Below are positions 1 to 7,175 of a DNA stretch of 64,000 nt, piece after piece. Source of the stretch: Polluticaenibacter yanchengensis (GTDB lineage Bacteria; Bacteroidota; Bacteroidia; Chitinophagales; Chitinophagaceae); contig JAQGEF010000009.1 in the NCBI GenBank assembly GCA_027854065.1, positions 1-64,000 on the forward strand, in the 5' to 3' direction. A program made the translations under genes and the position numbers. The notes beneath the pieces were generated by a model. It saw only the letters and a program-made list of their open reading frames with translations. It was not told where the DNA came from and searched no databases. The stretch's first letter is position 1. Each line of letters begins with the position of its first letter.

Positions 1-450
1 TTTCTTTGCACCTTCAACATTATTTCCATAACGAGTTAGAATAGAGGAATCTATATCAAGTGTATAATTGTTAAAGTGAAGGTTATTGAATATCCACAAG
101 TAGAAATACTGGCTTACTTCTAAATTCCTAGTCTGGTCAAACTTTGAAAAGTAGCGTTTAAATACATCTTGTCCAGGCATTTGTTTCCATCCAAAAATCC
201 GGACTAATGCAGGATCCAGACGAGTGAGCTCTGTATTCATAAAACGGTTAGCTCCACACCAAATACTGGCAATAAAACTTTCTAAAATGACTGTAGTGCT
301 ATAACCTCTATTAGAACCCGAAACAGGACGTATGGAACAATTCTCCACAAAGTCAGAAAACTGCATTTTGTCTAGAAATTGCTTTAAAAATGCCATGCCA
401 CCCCAAGGGGTAATCTCTTTACTGGTAAAGCTTATAGGGAAGTCTATCAT
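1..450 (-). CDS. IS1380-family transposase, 5' part only (runs off the window)
   Basis: Reading the minus strand from the ATG at 450 gives 150 open codons to the window edge. The N-terminus begins MIDFPISFTSKEITPWGG, and near residue 135 there is LDIDSSILTRYGNNVEGAKK, which matches the first catalytic Asp region of the DDE transposases of the IS1380 family (related to piggyBac). The rest of the catalytic domain lies outside the window, so completeness and activity cannot be judged. It would catalyse cut-and-paste movement of its own element. The gene points away from sppA, and its presumed terminus lies between its start codon and the sppA 3' end. Family assignment is from motif recognition only. 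Confidence 0.85.
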   Translation of the reverse strand, partial: MIDFPISFTSKEITPWGGMAFLKQFLDKMQFSDFVENCSIRPVSGSNRGYSTTVILESFIASIWCGANRFMNTELTRLDPALVRIFGWKQMPGQDVFKRYFSKFDQTRNLEVSQYFYLWIFNNLHFNNYTLDIDSSILTRYGNNVEGAKK

Positions 451-539
451 AAAGTATTTCTAATGCATAGCATTAGAAAATCACAACTTTTTTGTCTCTT
501 ATTTTTAATCTTTAATTCCTAATGCGTAATTTGGGTTAA
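451..539. mobile_element. Probable terminus of the IS1380 element
   Basis: The 5' flank of the transposase holds a perfect 10-bp inverted repeat (457-466 and 470-479, loop ATA) built on CTAATGC. A third CTAATGC lies at 519-525. The sequence then runs to GGG at 535, followed by TTAA at 536-539. Repeated short motifs near a tip are typical transposase binding sites, and TTAA-type targets are known in the related piggyBac group. I infer that the element ends at about 535. The other end is outside the window, so the terminal repeat and target duplication cannot be verified. Confidence 0.45.
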
Positions 540-572
540 CCAAATGATCTATCCATTAAATCTCAAAACACC

Positions 573-2357
573 CTAGTATATTGTAATATTCATAGGCATT
601 AAAGCCTGCGTTTTATTGGCAGTAGATTTCAGACTCAAAATTTGTTTGTAGATATTATAAAAATCAGTACCCAATTCTTTCGCTATTATTTCCTCTTTGC
701 TCACATATACTTTTGACTTTGTATCCTCGTCATCGCTGTCTTCAAAAGAAAGCAATTTCTCTAAAGCAGACTTTCCTGAAGGCAGTGCATAGAGTTTAAC
801 TTCCTTTAATTTAGCCATGTTTTTAGCACATTCAATAGCATCTTTCAGCCCGCCTATTTTATCTACCAGTTTTATGTCCTTCGCCATATTACCGGTCCAT
901 ACACGCCCCTGCGCAACCGCTTCCACATCTTCGTAATTAATCTTTCTGCCATTGGCCACTCGGGTTTTAAACAGCTTATAAATAGAATCTACCGAAGACT
1001 GGATAAAGCCCCTCTCTGTCGCTGTCAGGTCCCTGCTGGTATTAGGAAAATCGGCATAGTTGCTGGTTTTTACCCCGTCGAAAGTAAGGCCCAGTTTATT
1101 ATTCATTAATTTATGCGCATTAAAATACATCATGTACACGCCAATAGAACCTGTAATGGTATTGGATTGTGCAAAAATGGTATCCGCAACCGTACTGATA
1201 TAATAACCGCCGCTGGCAGCATAATTACCCATACTTACAACAATCGGCTTTTCCTTTTTTAGCAGGTCCAGTTCGCGCCACATATTTTCGCAGGCATTCG
1301 CGCTGCCTCCCGGGGAGTTCACACGCATCACCAATGCTTTCACGCTTGTATCCAGGCGGATGTCGCGGATAATTTTTGCAAACTTTTCGCCGCCTATATA
1401 ACCATCATCACTCTGTCCGTCCACAATTTCCCCGTCAAAATGCACCACCGCAATATTGCCGCTGGTAGCTGCCACAATCGGCGCTTTGTCCTCTATATAA
1501 TCTGCAAAACTTGTAAACTTAATATCATTGATATTTTTTTCACCCACACGGTTAGCAATCACCGTTTTCACTTCATCGTCATAAGCTAAAACATCTATGA
1601 GTTTTGCTTTAAAAGCATCTTCCGTTGTTTGTACCGTATTATTATTAGCCAGCTGTTTTAAGGATGCCGTATCAAGATTCCTGTGCTTAGAAATGCTACC
1701 GATAATGGTATTATACAAATCGTTTAGCAGCACCGTCATTTGTAATTTATTGGCATCACTCATTTTACTGGCACGAAACGGCTCTGTAGCACTTTTAAAC
1801 TGGCCGGCATAAAAAATTTCCGGTTGAACTTCCAGCTTATCCAGCAAGCCCTTATAAAACATGATAGAAGAACTTAAACCGTTGAATTCAAAATTACCGT
1901 AAGGTCTTGCAAAAATACTGTCCGCAATGCTCACAGCATAATAAGCCCCTTCGCTGATATTATCGGAATATGCGTAAATAAATTTGCCTGATGTTTTAAA
2001 ATCTTCCAGTGCTTCAATAAATTCATTTAAAGCCGCCGTACCCCAGCCATTGCCGCTGCATTTTAAATAAATGCCCTTAATCCTATCATCTTTTTTAGCA
2101 TCATCTATAGATTTCACCAACTCACGAAGCCCTATTTTAGCATTTATTTTCCCGCTCATCAAATCGAAATCGCCACCGGAATTTTGCTCACCAATGCTTT
2201 TTGCCAGGTCTAAAACCAAAACCGAATTACTGGCAATTATTTTTTTATCCTTGCTGGCTAAACTCCCGATCAGGCCCGCGCCTAAAAAAAATACAAGTAT
2301 CCAGGATATTATTATAGCAATAAAACAACCTGCTACTATCTTCAAAAATAATTTCAT
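573..2357 (-). CDS. sppA: Signal peptide peptidase SppA, long (67K) type
   Basis: Membrane-anchored serine protease that degrades cleaved signal peptides. The 594-residue length is that of the double-domain form. One N-terminal membrane segment (about residues 5-30) is followed by two tandem Clp-like domains. The catalytic Lys is in GQFKSATEPF (about K188, first domain) and the catalytic Ser in YAASGGYY (about S382, second domain), which matches the Ser/Lys dyad of E. coli SppA. SPGGSANA precedes the second site. The gene is divergent from folK, with about 90 bp between starts. The 3' end lies 34 bp from the putative IS terminus, so the element inserted just downstream without damaging the gene. 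Confidence 0.95.
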   Translation of the reverse strand: MKLFLKIVAGCFIAIIISWILVFFLGAGLIGSLASKDKKIIASNSVLVLDLAKSIGEQNSGGDFDLMSGKINAKIGLRELVKSIDDAKKDDRIKGIYLKCSGNGWGTAALNEFIEALEDFKTSGKFIYAYSDNISEGAYYAVSIADSIFARPYGNFEFNGLSSSIMFYKGLLDKLEVQPEIFYAGQFKSATEPFRASKMSDANKLQMTVLLNDLYNTIIGSISKHRNLDTASLKQLANNNTVQTTEDAFKAKLIDVLAYDDEVKTVIANRVGEKNINDIKFTSFADYIEDKAPIVAATSGNIAVVHFDGEIVDGQSDDGYIGGEKFAKIIRDIRLDTSVKALVMRVNSPGGSANACENMWRELDLLKKEKPIVVSMGNYAASGGYYISTVADTIFAQSNTITGSIGVYMMYFNAHKLMNNKLGLTFDGVKTSNYADFPNTSRDLTATERGFIQSSVDSIYKLFKTRVANGRKINYEDVEAVAQGRVWTGNMAKDIKLVDKIGGLKDAIECAKNMAKLKEVKLYALPSGKSALEKLLSFEDSDDEDTKSKVYVSKEEIIAKELGTDFYNIYKQILSLKSTANKTQALMPMNITIY

Positions 2358-2446
2358 CGTATCTATCTGTTCTTTTAAGTATTAGTGTCAAGTATCAACA
2401 TTAATTTAGCAAATTACAGATTTTTATACGATTTTAGCCCAAACTT

Positions 2447-2935
2447 ATGATAAACGAACTCTTTTTAATTATAGGCGGTAATTTAGGCAACAGAATGGAG
2501 TATATCAATCAGGCAAAGAACATGATTGAAGAGCAGATAGGCACTATAAAAAAAGCGTCGGATATTTATGAAACCGATGCCTGGGGAGTAACAGACCAAC
2601 CTTCCTTTTTAAACCAGGCTTTACAGGTTTCCACCATATTATCACCTAACGAAGTGTTAATTGCTATTCATAAAATTGAAGCAGCTCTGGGGCGCCGGCG
2701 CATCCAGAAATATGGCTCCAGGACCATGGACATTGATATTCTCTTTTACGGGCAGCAGGTAATCAGCACAAATAAATTAACCATTCCCCATGCACAGATA
2801 GCGAACAGGAACTTTGTTTTAGTGCCATTGGCAGGCATTGCCCCAAATTTTGCACATCCCCTATTAAATAAAACAGTTCAGGAATTACTGGATAATTGTA
2901 CCGATACATTAAATGTGCGTAAGTTTATTGAATAA
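2447..2935 (+). CDS. folK: 2-amino-4-hydroxy-6-hydroxymethyldihydropteridine pyrophosphokinase
   Basis: Transfers pyrophosphate from ATP to 6-hydroxymethyl-dihydropterin in folate synthesis (cytosolic). The 162 residues are the normal single-domain length. GGNLGNR (10-16) is the N-terminal substrate loop, YETDAWG (41-47) the next conserved block, and RTMDIDILFY supplies the two Mg-binding Asp residues (about D95 and D97). IPHAQIANRNFVLVPL is the family C-terminal signature. It is followed after 58 bp by a deoxynucleoside kinase on the same strand, an arrangement I have seen in other Bacteroidota (memory, not checked). Fusion to FolB or FolP is absent. Confidence 0.96.
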   Translation: MINELFLIIGGNLGNRMEYINQAKNMIEEQIGTIKKASDIYETDAWGVTDQPSFLNQALQVSTILSPNEVLIAIHKIEAALGRRRIQKYGSRTMDIDILFYGQQVISTNKLTIPHAQIANRNFVLVPLAGIAPNFAHPLLNKTVQELLDNCTDTLNVRKFIE

Positions 2936-2959
2936 TCTGGGTGAAATTATTTTCTTTTG

Positions 2960-2977
2960 TAGCAGAAATTTCTGCTA
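2960..2977. promoter_or_regulatory. 18-bp perfect palindrome between folK and the deoxynucleoside kinase gene
   Basis: TAGCAGAAATTTCTGCTA reads identically on both strands and ends 16 bp before the ATG at 2994. It has no loop and no T-tract, so it is not a terminator. Its position fits an operator or a dimeric regulator site controlling the kinase gene. No regulator is identified. Confidence 0.4.
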
Positions 2978-2993
2978 ACTGAGTTCTAAGGGC

Positions 2994-3626
2994 ATGATTT
3001 ATAATTATATAACAATTGAGGGAAATATAGGTGTGGGCAAAACCACGCTCGCCAATATATTGGCAGAGAAACTTAATGCCCGCCTGGTTTTAGAGCAGTT
3101 TTCCGACAATCCCTTTTTAAGCAAGTTTTATAAAAATCCCGAGCAATACGCGTTCCCATTAGAGCTCTCTTTTATGGCAGAGCGTTATAAGCAGTTAAAG
3201 GAACTGATTCATACCCGCGACCTGTTTAAGTCGCTCACTATTACCGACTATTTGTTTACAAAATGCCTGTTGTTTGCCAAAGTCAACCTACCGGACGAGG
3301 AATTCCGCTTGTACCAAAAGTTGTTCGACATTATTCACCAGCAGATCCTGAAGCCGGAATTACTCATTTATTTACACGCCCCGGTCAATAAATTACAGGC
3401 AAATATTAAAAAACGCAACCGTTCCTATGAGCAGGCCATTCCCGATGAATACCTGTTCAATATCCAGGAAATGTACACCAACTATATTAAACAGCACAAT
3501 ATAAAAGCCGTTTTTGTAGATGCCAGCAATGCCGATTTTATTAATAACCCGGCACATGTAGAGGTCATACTGGATATCCTGAGCAAGGAATACGAGCACG
3601 GGCAATACTATACCTCCTTACCTTAG
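2994..3626 (+). CDS. Deoxynucleoside kinase (dAK/dGK-like family)
   Basis: Phosphorylates deoxynucleosides for salvage of DNA precursors. The P-loop GNIGVGKTT is at residues 10-18, preceded by ITIEG as in the bacterial and mitochondrial dNK family. An ERY motif follows (ERYKQLKELI), and DYLFTKCLLFAK is in the expected substrate-binding helix region. The 210-residue length is normal. Sequence alone does not decide between deoxyadenosine and deoxyguanosine. The gene follows folK, but an 18-bp palindrome in the gap suggests it may have its own control. Confidence 0.9.
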   Translation: MIYNYITIEGNIGVGKTTLANILAEKLNARLVLEQFSDNPFLSKFYKNPEQYAFPLELSFMAERYKQLKELIHTRDLFKSLTITDYLFTKCLLFAKVNLPDEEFRLYQKLFDIIHQQILKPELLIYLHAPVNKLQANIKKRNRSYEQAIPDEYLFNIQEMYTNYIKQHNIKAVFVDASNADFINNPAHVEVILDILSKEYEHGQYYTSLP

Positions 3627-3930
3627 TTTTCACTTTTTTATTTGGGCGTGTCCCTTTGCCGCTGTTCATAATCATATATACCTGACGAAAAAGCCGATAC
3701 CACTCATTCCCGGCAAAGGGCCGGGCTATCCGCAGTACGCCGCGGCGGCATAGCCATTACCATAGCTTCGCCATTCCATAATCACCATGCCGCCTTGCGG
3801 GGTACTTCGCTCCTATCCCTCACGCGGAGAAAGCAGGTATTCATCATAAAAAACCGGTGCCAAAAAAATGACACCGGGGAACTATTGAGCAAAGTATGAG
3901 CAAATTTTTATTGTAAATTTCAATACAGCT
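3627..3930. repeat. Intergenic spacer with a two-hairpin GC-rich element (copy R1)
   Basis: Between two convergent genes. A 10-bp perfect stem CCCTTTGCCG (3652-3661) / CGGCAAAGGG (3711-3720) encloses about 49 nt. It is followed at once by a second hairpin, GGCTAT (3724-3729) / ATAGCC (3750-3755), with an inner CGCCG/CGGCG stem. The stretch GGGCTATCCGCA is shared with the dispersed element copy at 59111-59241, so I count this as a diverged member of that family. The GC-rich block continues to about 3835. A poorly paired AT-rich tail ends at the next gene. Confidence 0.5.
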
Positions 3931-5142
3931 TTAATGTGATTCATCTGTTTCGTGACCTAAAATGGCAATTTTAGAAGGCAAAGCCGTCACTTTTATTTTA
4001 CTGACATTGCCGAAATCGTTACGTTTAATTTGCAGCACTTCTCCCGCACTTGGTACCACAGCATATACAAACTTATCAGTCGCTTCCACCACCGGTTTGT
4101 AAGTATCCGTGCTCACACTTGCCGGAATTACTTTCCCCGATTTTATTAAAGAACCATCTGCAAGGTTGTATATACTTAAAGTACCATCCAGAGTTAAAGT
4201 CAATAAACTGCTGCCGGATTTGTCCACTTTGCATTGAATAAAATCCGTACCGGTCACAATAGGTGTCAGTTTGTTAGCAGATAAATCTATAAAGTAAGCC
4301 CCTTTATTGGCGGCGTAGCCTATAAACTTTTTTGTTTTGGTAGCATATAATATGGTACCCAACCTTACAGTGCCGAAATCGCCCGGGTTGGGTACTATTT
4401 TTTGAGTACCGTTTTCGTTTACCACCAGTATGCCGCCATCCACACCAAATACCGCATTTTTACCGTCAGAAGCATTACCATGTAACCTGCTCACAGCAAG
4501 AGTGGCATTATGAACAGTGGCACCGTTACTGTTGATGATTTTTACAGCATGCGGTCCCGAAAGCGTTGACGCTTTATCCAGCTGCGTCACAGCGATATTA
4601 CCATTATCAAACTGTGCCATCGCCCCGTGATGAGCGTCCAATCCTGCATTAATCGTCCGCATTTTCGCATTGGCCACATGAAATTCACTTTCCGAAGCAA
4701 TACTTAAAGTACCGTCACCATCGTTAAAAATCAAAGATTCATTTCCCTTAGACTTAAAATGCGTTGGCTTGGAACCGTTGGCGGTAATAGCAGCAAACTT
4801 AGCGGTCCCCTTTACATCCACATGGTCGCCGTGGTACTCCAGGCCCGAATCAAAAAATTCAGTAAAATTATCATTGCCGTATAACAACGCTGCAAACCTG
4901 CTGTTATAAGTAGAATAAAGCGTTGCGTTAGGAAATCTTGCGTCAAAACTGATTTGGGTACCGTCATTCGGGTTAATCTGGGTAATTTTCTTATCGTTTA
5001 CATCCGATACCAAAACTCTTACAAAGCGGTATTCTTTGTTATCATCGCCTCCGTGATCATGTTCATGGTCATCTTTTTTACAGGAGGTGTACAATACACT
5101 GACAGAAGCTAATGCCAGTACCAAATTCTTCGAGACTCTCAT
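3931..5142 (-). CDS. AztD-like metal-binding beta-propeller lipoprotein
   Basis: A lipoprotein signal precedes Cys21, followed at once by a His/Asp-rich tail (DDHEHDHGGDD, about 24-34) that looks like a metal-collecting loop. The 380-residue body has repeats of a beta-propeller. Blocks such as YHGDHVDVKG, SKPTHFKSKGNESLIFNDGDG, DAHHGAMAQFDNGNI and SRLHGNASDGKNAVFGVDGG resemble AztD, the periplasmic zinc chaperone that hands Zn to an ABC importer binding protein. No aztABC-type genes are adjacent, so the partner must be elsewhere or the role differs. Three GCAACA/TGTTGC palindromes over the promoter suggest Zur-type control, which supports a zinc function. The family call comes from motif memory and is not tested by search. 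Confidence 0.7.
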   Translation of the reverse strand: MRVSKNLVLALASVSVLYTSCKKDDHEHDHGGDDNKEYRFVRVLVSDVNDKKITQINPNDGTQISFDARFPNATLYSTYNSRFAALLYGNDNFTEFFDSGLEYHGDHVDVKGTAKFAAITANGSKPTHFKSKGNESLIFNDGDGTLSIASESEFHVANAKMRTINAGLDAHHGAMAQFDNGNIAVTQLDKASTLSGPHAVKIINSNGATVHNATLAVSRLHGNASDGKNAVFGVDGGILVVNENGTQKIVPNPGDFGTVRLGTILYATKTKKFIGYAANKGAYFIDLSANKLTPIVTGTDFIQCKVDKSGSSLLTLTLDGTLSIYNLADGSLIKSGKVIPASVSTDTYKPVVEATDKFVYAVVPSAGEVLQIKRNDFGNVSKIKVTALPSKIAILGHETDESH

Positions 5143-5153
5143 AATTTTAATAA

Positions 5154-5240
5154 TGCAACATTGTTGCGTTTAATTTTGAAACAATGTTGCAAAAATATAA
5201 ATTCGGATTATATCTCCAAATTTTATGCAACATTGTTTCA
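5154..5240. promoter_or_regulatory. Three operator-like palindromes (candidate Zur/Fur-family boxes)
   Basis: Sites at 5154-5167 (TGCAACATTGTTGC), 5178-5191 (GAAACAATGTTGCA) and 5226-5240 (TGCAACATTGTTTCA) share a GCAACA-N-TGTTGC dyad with 6-1-6 spacing. The first two face each other as a 12-bp inverted repeat. The -7 box of the lipoprotein promoter lies between sites 2 and 3, touching site 2, so binding would block transcription. Spacing and the metal-binding product suggest a Fur-superfamily repressor such as Zur. That is inference. Confidence 0.6.
5190..5220 (-). promoter_or_regulatory. Bacteroidota-type promoter of the AztD-like gene
   Basis: On the minus strand TTTG (complement of 5217-5220) is separated by exactly 19 nt from TATTTTTG (complement of 5190-5197). 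This fits the TTTG-n19-TAnnTTTG consensus of the Bacteroidota primary sigma factor. The start codon is about 48 nt downstream. Confidence 0.65.
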
Positions 5241-5273
5241 AAATTTCTTTTCTTAGGTTGCGAATACATAAAA

Positions 5274-5336
5274 ATGAAGATCAAAATCCTCCTGATAAGC
5301 TGTTATTTACTCCTTCAGCTATTGTTAAACAGCTAA
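5274..5336 (+). CDS. Possible 20-codon hydrophobic ORF, divergent from the AztD-like gene
   Basis: ATG at 5274 opens a 20-codon frame giving MKIKILLISCYLLLQLLLNS and a stop at 5334-5336. It looks like a lipoprotein or secretion signal cut off after the hydrophobic core. It starts 34 bp after the third operator-like palindrome, so it may be the stub of a divergent metal-regulated gene (such as a receptor) or a real small membrane peptide. No continuing homologous frame was seen in the 110 bp before ndk. Confidence 0.25.
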   Translation: MKIKILLISCYLLLQLLLNS

Positions 5337-5420
5337 ACTGAAGAAGAAACGCACAAATAACAAAATGTTAAGTCCTATGAAAAAATAGTATATATGAGTA
5401 GTGAATTACTTAAATTATTT

Positions 5421-5428
5421 TAACTTTG
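5421..5428 (+). promoter_or_regulatory. -7 box of the ndk promoter
   Basis: TAACTTTG matches TAnnTTTG and lies 20 bp before the ndk ATG. No clear TTTG -33 box is seen at the usual spacing. Confidence 0.5.
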
Positions 5429-5447
5429 CCACCCTATATAAATAACT

Positions 5448-5864
5448 ATGAGCAATAGAACATTTACAATGGTAAAACCGGATGCTTTCGGCAAAGGTTT
5501 CACCGGTGGTATTTTAGACCAGATCATTCAAGCGGGTTTCCGTATAGTAGCCTTAAAAGTTACAAAATTAACTAAAGAAAAAGCAGGCGAATTCTATGCT
5601 GTTCACAGCGAGCGTCCTTTCTACGATGAATTAACCACATTCATGAGTAGCGGTCCTATCGTAGCTGCTATTTTAGAAAAAGATAATGCAGTAGAAGATT
5701 TCCGTACTTTAATCGGAGCTACTAATCCTGCACAAGCTGCTGAAGGCACTATCCGTAAAAAATATGCTGCTTCAGTAGGCGAAAATGCTGTACACGGTAG
5801 CGACAGCGACGAAAATGCACAAATCGAAGGTTCATTCTTTTTTAGCGCTTTCGAACAATTCTAA
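5448..5864 (+). CDS. ndk: Nucleoside diphosphate kinase
   Basis: Exchanges the terminal phosphate between NTPs and NDPs through a phospho-His intermediate. The 138 residues match the normal length. [10 protein letters not shown] opens the fold, and the active-site His is in NAVHGSDS (about H116). The conserved family element IEGSFFF lies near the C-terminus. The gene is monocistronic, between a TAACTTTG promoter and a hairpin terminator. Confidence 0.97.
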   Translation: MSNRTFTMVKPDAFGKGFTGGILDQIIQAGFRIVALKVTKLTKEKAGEFYAVHSERPFYDELTTFMSSGPIVAAILEKDNAVEDFRTLIGATNPAQAAEGTIRKKYAASVGENAVHGSDSDENAQIEGSFFFSAFEQF

Positions 5865-5887
5865 GGAATATTTACCTTATTATATTA

Positions 5888-5918
5888 AATGTCGGTTGTA
5901 CAGCAACCGGCATTTTTT
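5888..5918 (+). terminator. Terminator after ndk
   Basis: Stem AATGTCGGTT / AACCGGCATT (one G-T pair), 7-nt loop, followed by a T run. It starts 24 bp after the ndk stop. Confidence 0.75.
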
Positions 5919-6004
5919 ATGCACGCACCTGCCGGCTGTGCCCCACCCGAAAAAAACAAACCTGCCTGTGGATAGATAATTTTTAAAAAGAAAGGAGAAG
6001 GTAG

Positions 6005-6012
6005 TAACTTTG
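6005..6012 (+). promoter_or_regulatory. -7 box of dnaX, implying a leaderless or near-leaderless mRNA
   Basis: TAACTTTG ends only 5 nt before the GTG start codon at 6018. With the -7 box at its usual distance from the start point, transcription would begin on or next to the start codon. Confidence 0.5.
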
Positions 6013-6017
6013 TATTT

Positions 6018-7175
6018 GTGGAAAAATTTATTGTATCGGCCAGAAAATACAGGCCTCAAAATTTTGCTTCGGTTGTAGGACAGCAACACATTACTACAAC
6101 ATTAAAAAACGCTATTCATAATAATACACTGGCACATGCCTTTTTGTTTTGCGGTCCGCGTGGAGTGGGCAAAACAACCTGTGCCCGCATATTGGCCAAA
6201 ACCATTAACTGCGAAAACCTGCAGGAAGATGGTGAAGCCTGCAACGAATGTAACAGTTGCCGCTCCTTTAATGAGGGCAGCAGTTTAAACATTCATGAGC
6301 TGGATGCTGCCAGTAACAACAGTGTGGAAGATATTCGTGAGCTGGTGACACAAATCCGTTTTGCCCCGCAGGAAGGCAAATACAAAATATACATTATAGA
6401 TGAGGTGCACATGTTGAGTTCCTCGGCTTTTAATGCTTTTCTTAAAACATTGGAAGAGCCCCCTTCCTATGCTAAATTTATTCTGGCAACCACAGAAAAA
6501 CATAAAATCCTGCCAACGATTTTAAGCCGTTGCCAGATTTTCGATTTCAAACGGATCACCAATAATGATACCGTTGAACATTTACAGGCCATTGCCGATA
6601 AAGAACATATCTCTGCCGATAAAGCGGCATTGCAACTAATCGCCAACAAAAGCGAAGGTTGTATGCGCGATTCATTGAGCTTACTGGATAAAATCGTCAG
6701 CTTTACCAATGCGCACCTGACGTATGAAAACACGTTGGAACACCTGAACCTGCTGGATGAAGACTATTATTTCAAGTTGATTGATGCCATTCAGAACCAG
6801 GACATGGCAGAAGCGTTATTATTATTTGACCAGATAAACCGTAAAGGCTTTGAAGGTGATACGGTATTAAACGGGTTTGCAGAATGTATCCGCAATTTAA
6901 TGGTGAGTAAGGATGCTAAAGCCGCGCAATTGCTGGATGTTTTAGAAGGTATGCAAGGCAAATATGTGGAAACTGCTAAAAAAGTATCATTAAGTTACCT
7001 TGTCAGCGCATTAAATGTACTGGCAGAAGCAGAAGCGGGTTTCAGATTGGCCCGTAACAAGCGGCTGCACGTAGAGCTTTGCTTAATAAAATTATGCTAC
7101 CTGCAACAGGCATTGGAACTTGCTGCCGGTGGTGACGGCTCTGTAATAAAAAAAAAAGAGTTGATGGCTCAGTAG
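6018..7175 (+). CDS. dnaX: DNA polymerase III clamp-loader subunit, zero-frame (gamma-like) product
   Basis: ATPase of the clamp loader that places the sliding clamp during replication. The start is GTG at 6018, giving MEKFIVSARKYRP, the usual DnaX N-terminus. Walker A GPRGVGKTT is at 46-54, the four zinc Cys are in CENLQEDGEACNECNSC (65, 75, 78, 81), and Walker B IIDEVH is near 127-131. AAA+ domains I-III are present. The frame stops at 7175, six codons after a run of ten A residues (7148-7157). The gene's natural C-terminal half continues in the -1 frame to 7852. So this 385-residue product is either the gamma form from a slippage site or the result of a genuine or sequencing frameshift. 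Confidence 0.93.
   Translation: MEKFIVSARKYRPQNFASVVGQQHITTTLKNAIHNNTLAHAFLFCGPRGVGKTTCARILAKTINCENLQEDGEACNECNSCRSFNEGSSLNIHELDAASNNSVEDIRELVTQIRFAPQEGKYKIYIIDEVHMLSSSAFNAFLKTLEEPPSYAKFILATTEKHKILPTILSRCQIFDFKRITNNDTVEHLQAIADKEHISADKAALQLIANKSEGCMRDSLSLLDKIVSFTNAHLTYENTLEHLNLLDEDYYFKLIDAIQNQDMAEALLLFDQINRKGFEGDTVLNGFAECIRNLMVSKDAKAAQLLDVLEGMQGKYVETAKKVSLSYLVSALNVLAEAEAGFRLARNKRLHVELCLIKLCYLQQALELAAGGDGSVIKKKELMAQ
7148..7157 (+). other. dnaX: A10 slippery tract in dnaX (candidate programmed frameshift or transcriptional slippage)
   Basis: Zero-frame codons across the tract are ATA AAA AAA AAA GAG TTG ATG GCT CAG TAG. Shifting by -1, or adding one A in the mRNA, opens a frame with no stop from 7157 to 7852. 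This mirrors the known dnaX mechanisms: ribosomal -1 shift at A AAA AAG in E. coli and RNA polymerase slippage on A9 in Thermus. No obvious downstream hairpin is seen, which favours transcriptional slippage. Confidence 0.65.
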
